Source: Sinorhizobium mexicanum (GTDB lineage Bacteria; Pseudomonadota; Alphaproteobacteria; Rhizobiales; Rhizobiaceae). From it: a DNA stretch of 64,000 nt. The first letter of the stretch is position 1. Each line of letters begins with the position of its first letter. Positions 16,593 through 25,158 of this stretch are shown piece by piece. The position numbers and the translations under genes were made by a program. The notes beneath the pieces are model-generated. The model made no database searches and had not been told where the DNA came from. It saw nothing but the letters and a program-made list of their open reading frames with translations. The stretch is from contig NZ_CP041241.1 of assembly GCF_013488225.1 (NCBI RefSeq), positions 1,240,001 through 1,304,000 on the forward strand. The letters run 5' to 3'.

Positions 16593-18107
16593 ATGCACGC
16601 ACTAGCCAAAGCCATCGCCGCAGCATTCGTATTGCTCGCAGTCGTCCCGGATGCTAGCCACGGCGAGGTTGTCGAGCGCCCCGCGCCAAGAGGTGGCGTC
16701 CTCTCGCTTTTGCCTCCGCCACGGACGAGCGAACATTCGATCGACATCCACGGGCGCACTCTTCGATACCAAGCCCGAGCGGGCACCCTATCGTTGCTGG
16801 CGGGCAACGCCGACGTGACGGCGGAAGTCTTCTATGTCGCATATACGCTCCGCCCCGAGCAAGGACAGGTTCCGATACCGCAGCGACCGATAACCTTCGT
16901 TTTCAATGGCGGTCCGGGGGCTGCAGCAGCTTATCTCCATCTGGGAGCAATGGGTCCGCGCATAGTTGCAACGGGTTCCAACGGAGCCTTCCTCCCCTCA
17001 CCGCAGACGGTCATCGACAATCCCGATACTTGGCTTGACATAACCGACCTGATCTTCGTCGACCCGGTTGGCACCGGCTACAGCCGTGAGGCGCCAGGCC
17101 AGCAGTCCAGGAGCTTTTGGGGCATCAATCAAGACGCATCCTCGATGGGCGCGTTCATCCGGCTGTATCTTGCGCAGACGGGCCGAAGCCGATCGCCGGT
17201 TTTCCTCGCTGGGGAGAGCTACGGCGGATACCGGGCAGCTCTTCTGGCAAGGACGCTTCAGCAAGATGTCGGCATTAGTCCAAGTGGCATCGTCCTCGTC
17301 TCTCCCGCTTTGGAATTCGCCTTGCTGCGGCCCGATGAATTCGACATTGTCCACCTGGCATTGGAGCTCCCCTCGCTCGCGGCCGTGCGCTTGCAGCATG
17401 AGGGCGTCACCGGCCGTGACCTGCAAAACCGTCTGGCGGATGTCGAGCGTTACGCTCTTGGCGACTATATCGTCGCCCTCGCCAGCGGACTGGAGTCCGG
17501 CGGCCGCTTAGCGAGCGAACGGGTCGCCGCGATTACCGGTGTGCCGCTTGAGGTCGTGCAACGCAACTTCGCGCGCATTTCAACTGGTCTCTTCACCAAG
17601 GAATTTGCCCGGACAAGAGCAAGTGTCCTGAGCCCTTACGACGGCATGATCGAGACTGGAGACATCGAACCGCAGAGCCGAGCCGCAGGTCCCGATCCGG
17701 TACTCGATCGCAGCGTTTCTGTGCTGACATCGGCGTTTACGGCCTACGTTCGCGACGAGTTGGGCTTTCGCACGGACATGTCCTATCGCCTGTTGAATGA
17801 TGAGGTCAGCCGACAATGGGACTATGGAACCAGCGCATCGCGCCAGGGCTACGCTGGTGTAATGGATGATCTCCAGCGTGCGCGCAGCCTGAATCCATCC
17901 ATGGGCGTGCTGATCGTCAACGGCTATACGGATCTTGTCACGCCATACATGATCACTCGCTATCTTTTAAACCAGATCAGCTCGCTTCAGGATGCAAAGC
18001 CCATTCGCGCCGCCGTACTCGAGGGGGGCCACATGATGTATTTCAGGCCCGATAGCCGGCGAGCGTTGAAGGAAATGGCTGTCGATATCTATCAGCCCGC
18101 CCAATAG
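16593..18107 (+). CDS. Secreted S10-family serine carboxypeptidase
   Basis: A 504-residue exported peptidase, likely periplasmic. Signal peptide at residues 1-24. The S10 triad is visible: Ser209 in GESYGGY, Asp447 in NGYTDLVTP and His480 in EGGHMMYF; the oxyanion-region FVFNGGPGAAAAYLHLGAMG and FVDPVGTGYS blocks precede them. These are the same block order and spacing as bacterial carboxypeptidase Y-like proteins. It probably trims C-terminal residues from peptides. No operon partner; both flanks are repeat-bearing gaps. Confidence 0.88.
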   Translation: MHALAKAIAAAFVLLAVVPDASHGEVVERPAPRGGVLSLLPPPRTSEHSIDIHGRTLRYQARAGTLSLLAGNADVTAEVFYVAYTLRPEQGQVPIPQRPITFVFNGGPGAAAAYLHLGAMGPRIVATGSNGAFLPSPQTVIDNPDTWLDITDLIFVDPVGTGYSREAPGQQSRSFWGINQDASSMGAFIRLYLAQTGRSRSPVFLAGESYGGYRAALLARTLQQDVGISPSGIVLVSPALEFALLRPDEFDIVHLALELPSLAAVRLQHEGVTGRDLQNRLADVERYALGDYIVALASGLESGGRLASERVAAITGVPLEVVQRNFARISTGLFTKEFARTRASVLSPYDGMIETGDIEPQSRAAGPDPVLDRSVSVLTSAFTAYVRDELGFRTDMSYRLLNDEVSRQWDYGTSASRQGYAGVMDDLQRARSLNPSMGVLIVNGYTDLVTPYMITRYLLNQISSLQDAKPIRAAVLEGGHMMYFRPDSRRALKEMAVDIYQPAQ

Positions 18108-18199
18108 TGTCGCCGCGCCGGCTCTGGAGCTATTCGCCTTGCTCCCATGATGGACTTCAGTCCGATGTGGGGGTCGTTGCCCGCGGCTTCGCCGGATGG

Positions 18200-18465
18200 C
18201 TATTCAGACCCATCCGCGCCAACATCGACGTACCGACCGATTGAGCGCAGGTAAGCGGCAATCTCAAGCTTGAGGAAGTCCCTGTCGCCGTATTTGTCGC
18301 CGATGCGGTCCAGATCGTCGGCTGCCGCGTCCATTTCTTCGATGTCGCCGAGCACATATTTGTCGTGCCCAACAGCGCAGATATCGCAGCCGGTCCTTAC
18401 AACGTCGTCGACGAAGGCCGGGTATCGCGTGCTTTCATCAGCTTCTGCTTAGTACTCTGGGCCAT
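18200..18465 (-). pseudogene. Remnant of a small acidic protein gene (frameshifted)
   Basis: An ATG at 18465 starts a short frame (MAQSTKQKLMKA), but the protein-like sequence continues in another frame as DESTRYPAFVDDVVRTGCD, DKYVLGDIEEMDAAADDLD and FLKLEIAAYLRSIGRYVDV, ending with TAG at 18200-18202. The continuous, charged helical character of the second frame and its lack of any start codon suggest one gene split by a frameshift near 18430. Family not recognised. Confidence 0.4.
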
Positions 18466-18538
18466 GGAAACTGTTCCCGCTTGTCAATTCACGCGAAAAG
18501 TAAGCAGGCGCCCACTCGACCGTAAACTCGCAGAAGTG

Positions 18539-18720
18539 CTAGTTCCCTAACCGCGCTCGTGCAGGTTCGTTCCTTCCGGCGTCAAGCTCACCCTGTGAAG
18601 ACGGCATGAAGACGACAGCGACGCGCCTCGAGCCGCACCGCGGACATCGTAGCCTCGACGCCAGCATTGCGAGCGGAAAGTCGCGTCCCCCGTGCCGCGA
18701 CGAGCGTCAGCCTGTCCAAT
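18539..18720 (-). pseudogene. Zinc-ribbon protein fragment
   Basis: One frame reads RLRCPRCGSRRVAVVF, a C-x2-C knuckle with the end typical of a small rhizobial zinc-ribbon family, and runs to TAG at 18539-18541. A matching upstream piece (ELDRLTLVA) is in a different frame and contains stops. The rest of the gene is missing, so this is a decayed 3' fragment. Confidence 0.35.
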
Positions 18721-18751
18721 TCGTATGTCCACGTTCATTCTCGGGCAGATT

Positions 18752-19054
18752 TCATTCTCCAAATGTGGTGATCCTCTCGTCCGGGCCTACCTTGGCCCGC
18801 TTCATGCCTAATGAGAGCGCCGTGAGACCGGAAAGGCCGCATGCTTCGAAGTAGGCGCTCTGAAACTTTACGAATCCAACCTGTCTGTCGATGGCATCCA
18901 AAACGAAATCGACGAAGCGGCTAATCCAGGGGATGCCGTCATCCTGATCAAAGCAAGCAGGCATATCCACCAGCGAAGGATCAATGCCAGCAACGAGCTC
19001 GCTGTATTTAGCCGTATTGTGCTGAACTAATTCTATCCATGGAATTGACGACAT
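18752..19054 (-). pseudogene. pyrF: N-terminal fragment of orotidine 5'-phosphate decarboxylase (type 2)
   Basis: The 100-residue product matches the start of the OMP decarboxylase barrel: LVAGIDPSL (beta1, compare VGLDPDL), FVDFVLDAIDRQVGFVKFQ and QSAYFEACGLSGLTALS (beta2-alpha2). The enzyme makes UMP in pyrimidine synthesis. The catalytic DxKRGDI block should come next, but the frame ends after KRAKVGPDERITTFGE, so two thirds of the enzyme is missing. The ATG has AGGA about 10 bp upstream, so the piece may still be translated. It is a non-functional remnant on present evidence. Confidence 0.6.
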
Positions 19055-19189
19055 TTGCTTGATTCCTGTTGTCGCGACGATCGTTGCAGCGGTTCACCGT
19101 GACGCGCAAGCATAATATGCCTTTCAGGCGGCACATAAACTTCGCCGTATGTCAGCGTACGGCAAGTCGTCTCACAGAGCAGCTAGAGC

Positions 19190-19291
19190 GGGGTGGAAAA
19201 GCCACTCGACCGGCGATCCGCAATTAGAGAACCCCGGCAAGCTGCTCCGCTCGGGAAGTCCCCCAGCCCCCCCAAGAGGGGTGCGCAACTT
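19190..19291. repeat. Short interspersed repeat, copy 2
   Basis: The GGCAAGCTGCTCCGCTCGG core is preceded by a segment (about 19192-19230) that aligns with 21042-21080 of copy 3, and followed by the CCAAGAGGGGTGCGCAACTT tail shared with copy 1. It directly abuts the truncated start of a second-gene copy at 19326, which suggests that insertion of this element cut that gene. Confidence 0.6.
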
Positions 19292-19325
19292 TATGATATT
19301 ATTCCGGTAAAATCTCCAGGACTGG

Positions 19326-19648
19326 TCATCTGCATGCCTTCCGCCAGCCAGCAGCCCACGCCTCTTCCTCGAGCAGAACCAGCGCTCCCCGTATTCCGGT
19401 CTTATTCGCGTCTGCGAGTAATATTTCTGGCCAGGCACATGAAATATCCGCTCACCTGAATCGATGCTGATATTGCCCTTGATGTTGCAAGACGTTCCTA
19501 TGCTTTCAAGACTATCCCACTTGGCGATCAGGTCGGTTGCGGTCATGCCGCCTGCGGCGCCCACCGCGACGGCCGCAATCACTAACCCAGGCGCCGTGCG
19601 GAGCACCGAACGCTGCTGTGGACTCCTACCCCTTTGACGATAGCTCAT
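19326..19648 (-). pseudogene. Exported sunset-domain protein gene, frameshifted near its 3' end
   Basis: Begins at ATG 19648 with GGAAGG upstream. A basic N-terminus and one hydrophobic segment (GLVIAAVAVGAAGGMTATDL) lead to a small C-terminal domain: CNIKGNISIDSGERIFHVPG, QKYYSQTRIRPEYGERWFCS. This is the pattern of the short domain often placed after nucleases in Rhizobiales. The expected ending (EEEAWAAGWRKA) is present one base out of frame, so a 1-nt deletion near 19372 breaks the gene. The restored frame would stop at 19326-19328, where ATGA also starts a second gene that is cut after seven codons. Confidence 0.5.
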
Positions 19649-19879
19649 GTCCTTCCCCAGCGAACTCGCGCGAAGATGGTAGTTCAGGACACGACTTCGC
19701 AAAAGCTGCACAAATGGGTGTTAGTCGCCGCCAACGTGGTCCTGCGGCTAGTCCTCTACTCCAGGGTCTCTAATCCTCTGCGTGAATCGCGTTCTAGACA
19801 CAACCTTCGCTTCACAACCAGTGATAGATTTGATTGTTTGAGCCAGGCCCTCTCTGACGTCGCGATCGCGCGAACCGAC

Positions 19880-20071
19880 TTCCATGGCCGCGACGATGAT
19901 CGTCAACACCACCGTCACCGCCGCAATGAACAGCGAGTTCAGCGTCTGCCGCCAGTAGCGGTCGCCGAAAAGAATATCGAGATAGTTCGACCACAGCCAT
20001 TCCGACGGCAGGCCGAAAGGATTGACGCGCAAGTCGCCGAGCGCGGCCGTCACTAGGGGCATCAGGACCAT
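19880..20071 (-). pseudogene. Fragment of a sugar ABC transporter permease (MalG type)
   Basis: Minus-strand residues DLRVNPFGLPSEWLWSNYLD and RYWRQTLNSLFIAAVTVVLT match the first periplasmic loop and second helix of CUT1 permeases. The frame then runs into unrelated sequence and the N-terminal helix and EAA loop are missing. No other ABC subunit is nearby, so it is a stranded fragment. Confidence 0.55.
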
Positions 20072-20404
20072 CCGCTTGAAGGAGCATTCGGTTGTCCGAA
20101 TTTCCCTGCTGTAATTATGCGACGTCGAAGCACCGGAGCGTGAACATTAGCTGCTCGACAAAGGCTCTTGACATCGGAGGAGCGGGTGTGGTGCTGGCGC
20201 CGAACGCAGGCCGCGCTAAAATCCGCCCTTGCGCCGCACCTCTTCAAGCCCGGAACCATGCATCGGGATTGCGCGTGGAAACCTGTCGCTCTTGTCAGCA
20301 ACCCTTCCCGCAGGAGGATGTCGGTTTAGCCCGGAACCGGCCAAGAGCGATGTCGGCCCGCTGCAATCTCGTGCTGGCATCGCCACCCCTCGTGCGCATT
20401 GAAC
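20072..20404. other. Non-coding stretch, nothing recognised
   Basis: No domain-bearing frame. A short plus-strand piece with CRSCQQPF could be a relic of a zinc-binding protein, but it is too short to assign. Confidence 0.3.
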
Positions 20405-20691
20405 CTACCACCTGTTGGCGTCTCGCTGGCGCTCGTCGACTGCCCGACACATTGCCTCCGCTCGACTGCATTGATACTTTTCCATGTAGTATTGGATCAG
20501 CGACTGCCGCCGCCCCTCGTCCACGATAGCGAAAATGTTCCTGAATTGCCGCTCGACCAATGATTTGTTCTTGAAGGGCCTACCCCGCCGATGAACCTCG
20601 ACAGCGCAAAATACGCGAGCAGGCCGACACAAGTGCCAACAAAAAGGGCGAGAACCGTTTCCTGATTGAGAAAATCTCCAGGGCTGGTCAT
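20405..20691 (-). pseudogene. Small single-pass membrane protein gene, frameshifted
   Basis: ATG 20691 starts MTSPGDFLNQETVLALFVG, a transmembrane helix (to about residue 35, YFALSRFIGG). The soluble part NKSLVERQFRNIFAIVDEG, QSLIQYYMEKYQCSRAEAM continues in another frame to TAG at 20405-20407; the shift lies near 20585. The ATG overlaps the TGA of the tail of a sunset-domain gene (AAGWRKAYR), the same ATGA junction seen at 19326, so the two genes were once an overlapping pair. Family unknown. Confidence 0.5.
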
Positions 20692-20750
20692 CTGTATGCC
20701 TTCCGCCAGCCAGCAGCCCGAGCGCATCAGCAAAAGCTGCACAAATGGGT
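20692..20750 (-). repeat. Truncated second copy of the sunset-gene 3' end
   Basis: About 35 bp around the stop (reading AAGWRKAYR) duplicates the end of the pseudogene at 19326. Next to it, CAAAAGCTGCACAAATGGGT repeats the sequence that lies upstream of that gene's start (19698-19717). This copy therefore looks like the same locus with the body of the gene deleted. Confidence 0.5.
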
Positions 20751-21034
20751 TAGTTCGAGAGCATCAAGCAAGCCGCCGGCCTTCGAAGGGAAGCCTTAAC
20801 GCCCCTCGCGATAAGGAACAGGTGCGCGGTGGTAGGGGCGTCTCGATCGATCACCAGATCCGTAGCTGACGGCAGTCCTATCCCTTGCCGGACGGAGCTG
20901 TGTGATCCCGCAGGGGAGTTGCGAGGCTTCTGAAACAGGACCGCACGACTGACATTGGGAACCACAGCATCCGATGCCGTGATTTGGCGAGCACCCGTCT
21001 CGACTACGTAGAACGGTGAAGCCAGCAAGAGGAG

Positions 21035-21115
21035 GCTGGAAGAAACCAGTTGACCGGAAGGCCGCAAGTAGAGAACTGCCCCCGGGGCAAGCTGCTCCGC
21101 TCGGCAAGTCCAGCG
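21035..21115. repeat. Short interspersed repeat, copy 3
   Basis: Contains the GGCAAGCTGCTCCGCTCGG core and about 40 bp upstream that align with copy 2, but not the downstream tail. It sits in a gap (20751-21281) with no other recognised feature. Confidence 0.55.
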
Positions 21116-21281
21116 CCGTCCCCCTCTTGTACCCTCTTCTCCCCTCCCTCGGGACCGGAATCGCCCGTTCGAAAGCATGGTCGAACCGAGTATGGGCCCT
21201 TGACCCCTTAGGAAGTCGATGCCGAGAACCCATGAACTCCGGCAGTAGACGGAGAGTCATCTTTGTCCTATCGGTTGGAAC

Positions 21282-22208
21282 ATGAGATCGAGCCTCGAAC
21301 ATCTGCCGGAGATAAAGCAGCGCGAGCTTGCCCGCGTCGTGGAGATCATTCACGAGGAATTCGCCGATTCGCTCGAGGGAAGTTCATCTGACTTCAAGAA
21401 GCGCGGGCGGATCCTGAAGATCATCCTGTTCGGCTCCTATGCCCGCGGCACCTTCGTCGACGAGCCGCATACGATGAAAGGCTATCGCTCCGACTACGAT
21501 ATCCTCGTCATCGTCAATTCGAAGAAGCTGGCCGAACCGCAATACTGGGATAAGGTGACCGACCGGCTGATGTGGGACAAGGGCGTTTCGACACCGGTTG
21601 GGCTGATCGTCCATGGCGCCCGCGAGGTGAATAACTTCCTCGCCGATGGCCAATATTTCTTCGTCGACATCCGGCGCGAAGGCATCGTGCTCTACGCGCT
21701 CGACGGCCGCCCCCTCGCGGAACCGAAGCGGTTGAGCCCAGCGGAGCGCTATCAAGCGGCCACAAAACATTACTCCACAATGTTGCCGGCGTCCGAGCGC
21801 CTCCTCGAGACGGCGCGGTTCCATCTCCATAAAATGCTGAGAGATCCGGAATGGGCGAAAGATGCGGCATTCACATTGCATCAGGCCATTGAGCGATTGT
21901 ATGCCGCACTGCTGCTTACACGGACGAATTACAGTCCGCCGTCACATAACCTAAAGTTCCTACGCGGTCTCGCCGAGGACCAAGATCGTCGGCTCGTAGA
22001 CGCTTGGCCACGTGACCAACACCGGTATACCGCGTGGTACAACGTCCTCAACGAGGCCTATGTGAAGGCTCGCTATTCGAAGAATTTCGAGATCACGGGG
22101 GAAGCGCTCATTTGGCTGCTTGAGCGAACCGAACACCTTCGCAGTCTGGTAGAAATTATCTGTAAGGAGTGGTTGTCGGAACTGGCGCGGGAAGGCAGCG
22201 CCAATTGA
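21282..22208 (+). CDS. Nucleotidyltransferase-HEPN fusion protein
   Basis: A 308-residue cytoplasmic protein that joins a minimal nucleotidyltransferase (MNT) domain to a HEPN domain. The MNT part (~40-150) has the polymerase-beta signature GSYARG and the metal-binding SDYD after a 15-residue spacer. The HEPN part (~160-300) includes HQAIERLYAALLLTR and YVKARYSKNFEI. MNT and HEPN are usually separate genes forming toxin-antitoxin or adenylylation modules; here they are one chain. A canonical R-x4-6-H RNase motif is not evident (R and H are seven residues apart), so an RNase activity is doubtful. No clear ribosome site. Function unknown. Confidence 0.78.
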   Translation: MRSSLEHLPEIKQRELARVVEIIHEEFADSLEGSSSDFKKRGRILKIILFGSYARGTFVDEPHTMKGYRSDYDILVIVNSKKLAEPQYWDKVTDRLMWDKGVSTPVGLIVHGAREVNNFLADGQYFFVDIRREGIVLYALDGRPLAEPKRLSPAERYQAATKHYSTMLPASERLLETARFHLHKMLRDPEWAKDAAFTLHQAIERLYAALLLTRTNYSPPSHNLKFLRGLAEDQDRRLVDAWPRDQHRYTAWYNVLNEAYVKARYSKNFEITGEALIWLLERTEHLRSLVEIICKEWLSELAREGSAN

Positions 22209-22424
22209 CTTTCCCTTTGCGGGCATCTGTCAACCTCGCGCTGCTTAACCGAGCGGTTTGCCGATCGCCGTCGGCATCGTTTGGCAGGAGCCGTTCACAT
22301 TGCATAGCTCTGAAGATGCCGCCTACGCCGCGGTAGGCCGCAAGCTAATCTCGCGTCCTGGCCGAATGTTCTCAGCCGAATAGGCTATATGACATCAGTA
22401 ACCATCCGGCCAAGGCCGCAGGTT

Positions 22425-22510
22425 AGGCAGCTTGAATCACCTTGATCAGGCCGCCGCTGCGCCCCCGAAAAACGAAGAGATGGCCGCTAAACGGATATGT
22501 GGCGCGCCAC
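22425..22510 (-). pseudogene. Fragment of an IS66-family TnpB
   Basis: The minus strand reads FSGHLFVFRGRSGGLIKV, matching the IS66 TnpB (Orf2) consensus GHLFVFRGRRGDLIKVL, then stops. Nothing else of that element is recognisable around it. Confidence 0.55.
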
Positions 22511-22801
22511 ACATGCGTTGATATGTGTCGGATGCGTCGCGGATATCTGGCAGAGTTCCTTGCGCCAGCGAAAAAAGCTCGTTCACATGGTGCCGGCCGA
22601 TCGCGTGATCTCGGAAACGCGCGCCTCCGGCCCGAATGTCGCTTCGCGCGACCGGCATGGACGTGATCGCATAGATCGCAAAGCCGACGATGGCTGTCAA
22701 TCGGCGTCCAAAATTCACCCCTTATTGGAGTGCGCCCCTGAGGGTGGACAGACAGGCTTGATGAATTGACCAGGGTTGTCGGGTTTCCGAAAGTGGAACC
22801 C

Positions 22802-22975
22802 ATGGCAAGACATCGTAGTCACAGTATCGAGTTCAAACGGCAGGTCGTGCAGGAGTTTATCGCGGGCGAGACGCTGCATGGTCTGGCCAAACGCCACGAC
22901 GTGTCACGCAACCTGATCCGGATTTGGGTGCGCAAGTATGAGGAAGGCGCGTTCGATGATGACGCGCAGGCCGCC
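22802..22975 (+). pseudogene. 5' fragment of an IS3-type orfA
   Basis: Starting at ATG 22802 the product reads HSIEFKRQVVQEFIAGETLH, GLAKRHDVSRNLIRIWVRKY, a helix-turn-helix of IS3-family OrfA, then EEGAFDDDAQAA. After about 58 codons the similarity ends abruptly in unrelated sequence; orfB is missing. Confidence 0.7.
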
Positions 22976-23486
22976 ACGGGTAATCACATCCGCTTGCACT
23001 GGTCGTGTCACCGGTTGTTCGAGACCTCGACCAATACGAAACTGACCGTCCGTCAGCCGGCGAATCGAAGGAAGCACCCCGCACAAAGAATCGACTGCTC
23101 CGCCGCTATCAGCCCAAGGGCCAGACGCGAGCGAAAAACCCTAGGCTCAGGACTTCGGCAACGGGGCCGTCTGAGTCAAAAAAGATATGGCCGCAGTAGC
23201 GCAGTCATGCTGCCAGCGCGGCTATACTTCCTGTTTGTCGGCGCCTGGCTCGCTTCGCCCTTCGTTTGAGGTGCCCCCGGGTTCATGCTTCGGTCCGTGG
23301 TCAGCGCGATGGCTGCCAACATGATGCTGGTCCAGTGCGGTAATTCCGATGTGCCCATCTCATTGGCGTGCTCGACCCGAGGCCGGCGACAGTCCTGACC
23401 ACGGCATCATCGGAACCGCGTCCCGGTTGGGACCTCGAAGGTCTGCGCTCAGGCAGACGTCAACGACATGGTTCTGATGTGAACGC
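22976..23486. other. Non-coding stretch between IS remnants
   Basis: Open frames here have no recognisable domain. It is probably IS debris between the orfA fragment and the IS110 element. Confidence 0.35.
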
Positions 23487-24521
23487 TCAGGCAGACTTGG
23501 CGATCAACGGCACTGTCGTGGAGAATTCAGTGCCATCCTTCCACATGCGGTGAAGGATTGTGCCGATGCGCCTCGCCAAAGCCACCATCGCACGCTTTGC
23601 ACCTCGACGTTTGGCAACTTGTGCGGCCCAACTCCTCAGCCATGTCGAGCGCCCCCGATGGAGCATGACGGTAGCTGCTTGGCACAAGGCTCTTCGCAGA
23701 TTGGCGTCGCCAGCTCGCGTAATGCCGCCGATCACGTCGCGCTCGCCGGACTGGTTGCGCGAAGGTGTAAGGCCAACCCATGGACCAACTTTTTTAGACG
23801 ATGAGAACCGCGCGGGATCATCGACAGCGGATCGGAAAGTTAAGGCGACGACCGCCCCAATACCTGGCATCGTCATCAACCGCCGGCACACCGTGTCTTC
23901 CTTCGCAAGCAGACGGACCTGACGTTCGAGCCCCGCAAGTTCATGGCGCAGGCTGGTGCGCGCGCGCAACATTGGCCCGGACGCTGCTTGCAGCATGGGA
24001 TTGCCATCCACCAGTTCCCTAATCCGGGCGTCGAACTGGCCGCGTGAGATGGCGCCAACCTTCAGGCCAAAGTTTCTCAGCAGTCCGCGCAGTGATTGCT
24101 CTAGTGCGATCATACCCTGTTGTATCGCCTTGCGGGCGGCCAAAAGCGCGCGCACCTCCTGTGCAGACACGGATTTGCAATGTACGGGCCTGAACCAACC
24201 GAGATGAAGCAGTCGGGCTATCCCTTCAGCGTCCCGCCGATCCGTCTTGATTGGCATCGCCTTCAGTGCGCCCTTCACTTGTCGGGTTTCCATCAGGACG
24301 ACATCCAGCCGGGCATCGGTGAGACCGCGATGCAGCCACTGGGACAGCGGTCCAGCTTCCAGCCCTATAATGGCGACCGCTCCCTCCAGGGTGTTTGCAA
24401 AGTCCACGATCGCCTGAGGATCACTGGGAACCTGCGCTTCCTTTGCGATCTTGCCATGCTCATTGATCACACAGACCGCAGTCTTCGCCAGTGACACATC
24501 CAGTCCGATAAACAGCTTCAT
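23487..24521 (-). CDS. IS110-family transposase
   Basis: A 344-residue DEDD transposase. The N-terminal RuvC-like domain opens with IGLDVSLAKTAVCV (first Asp), followed by IIGLEAGPLSQWL (Glu) and IKTDRRDAEGIARLL (Asp pair). The C-terminal Tnp_20 domain has LMTMPGIGAVVALTFRS and the catalytic serine region LTPSRNQSGE. Length and motifs look intact. ATG 24521 is chosen; the open frame extends upstream, but those residues are out-of-frame shadow of an IS5 fragment. IS ends could not be defined. Confidence 0.92.
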   Translation of the reverse strand: MKLFIGLDVSLAKTAVCVINEHGKIAKEAQVPSDPQAIVDFANTLEGAVAIIGLEAGPLSQWLHRGLTDARLDVVLMETRQVKGALKAMPIKTDRRDAEGIARLLHLGWFRPVHCKSVSAQEVRALLAARKAIQQGMIALEQSLRGLLRNFGLKVGAISRGQFDARIRELVDGNPMLQAASGPMLRARTSLRHELAGLERQVRLLAKEDTVCRRLMTMPGIGAVVALTFRSAVDDPARFSSSKKVGPWVGLTPSRNQSGERDVIGGITRAGDANLRRALCQAATVMLHRGRSTWLRSWAAQVAKRRGAKRAMVALARRIGTILHRMWKDGTEFSTTVPLIAKSA

Positions 24522-24631
24522 CCCGTATTCCTCCGATTGAGACTGACACGGGAACAGCGACGGCTTGCCGTGGGCAATTGCAAGATGCGTGAGGCGGTGG
24601 TGCACGGCGCAGGCCCCGTTACAGCATCTCA

Positions 24632-24876
24632 TTAATTGAGATAGAAGCAGCAGGTCGCGGCGATGAGGATAGCGGAGAAGAAGGTGTGGGCGCATCGGTC
24701 GTATCGGGTGGCGATGCGCCGCCAGTCCTTGATCCCGCCGAACATGTTTTCGATCCGGTGCCGTTGCTTGTAGAGTTGCGCGTCGTACGCGATGGCTTGC
24801 CGGCGGTTTCGTTTGGGCGGGATACACGGGGAAATTCCCTTCTCCTTCAGCTCATTGCGAAACCAGTCGGCCTAGG
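24632..24876 (-). pseudogene. 3' fragment of an IS5-family transposase
   Basis: The minus strand encodes ADWFRNELKEKGISPCIPPK, YKQRHRIENMFGGIKDWRRI, ATRYDRCAHTFFSAILIAA and ends with TAA at 24632. This is the last ~80 residues of an IS5 (IS427-like) DDE transposase including the final catalytic Glu (RIENMFGGIKDWR). The upstream part is missing. Confidence 0.8.
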
Positions 24877-25158
24877 AACTTCGGGATCGGATCAGTGGTG
24901 GGCCACGTTGACAAGTAAACGGGGCACCAGACCCAACTCCAAGACGAACGCCGAGTGATAGCCTGAAACATTCCGTACAATTCCACGCGGTCGGCCCTTA
25001 CACGCTCCACCCAGCCACTCTTGTTTCTTCCTAATGGGACAACATGGTTGCCCGCAGCTTTTAGTGCGAAACGTCCCGGCGCGATCATCTAGCCGTCGCT
25101 ACGGCGACCGATCTATGCTCGGAGCTGAGAAGGCCTCCACGAAACCGAAGACTCGCTC
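24877..25158. other. Gap with probable promoter of the beta-helix gene
   Basis: No gene recognised. It should contain the promoter for the gene at 25159; no consensus box stands out. Confidence 0.3.

Noticed and set aside
24522..24827. Upstream extension of the IS110 transposase frame
   Set aside because: These residues are an out-of-frame reading of the IS5 fragment; the IS110 protein starts at MKLFIGLDVS.
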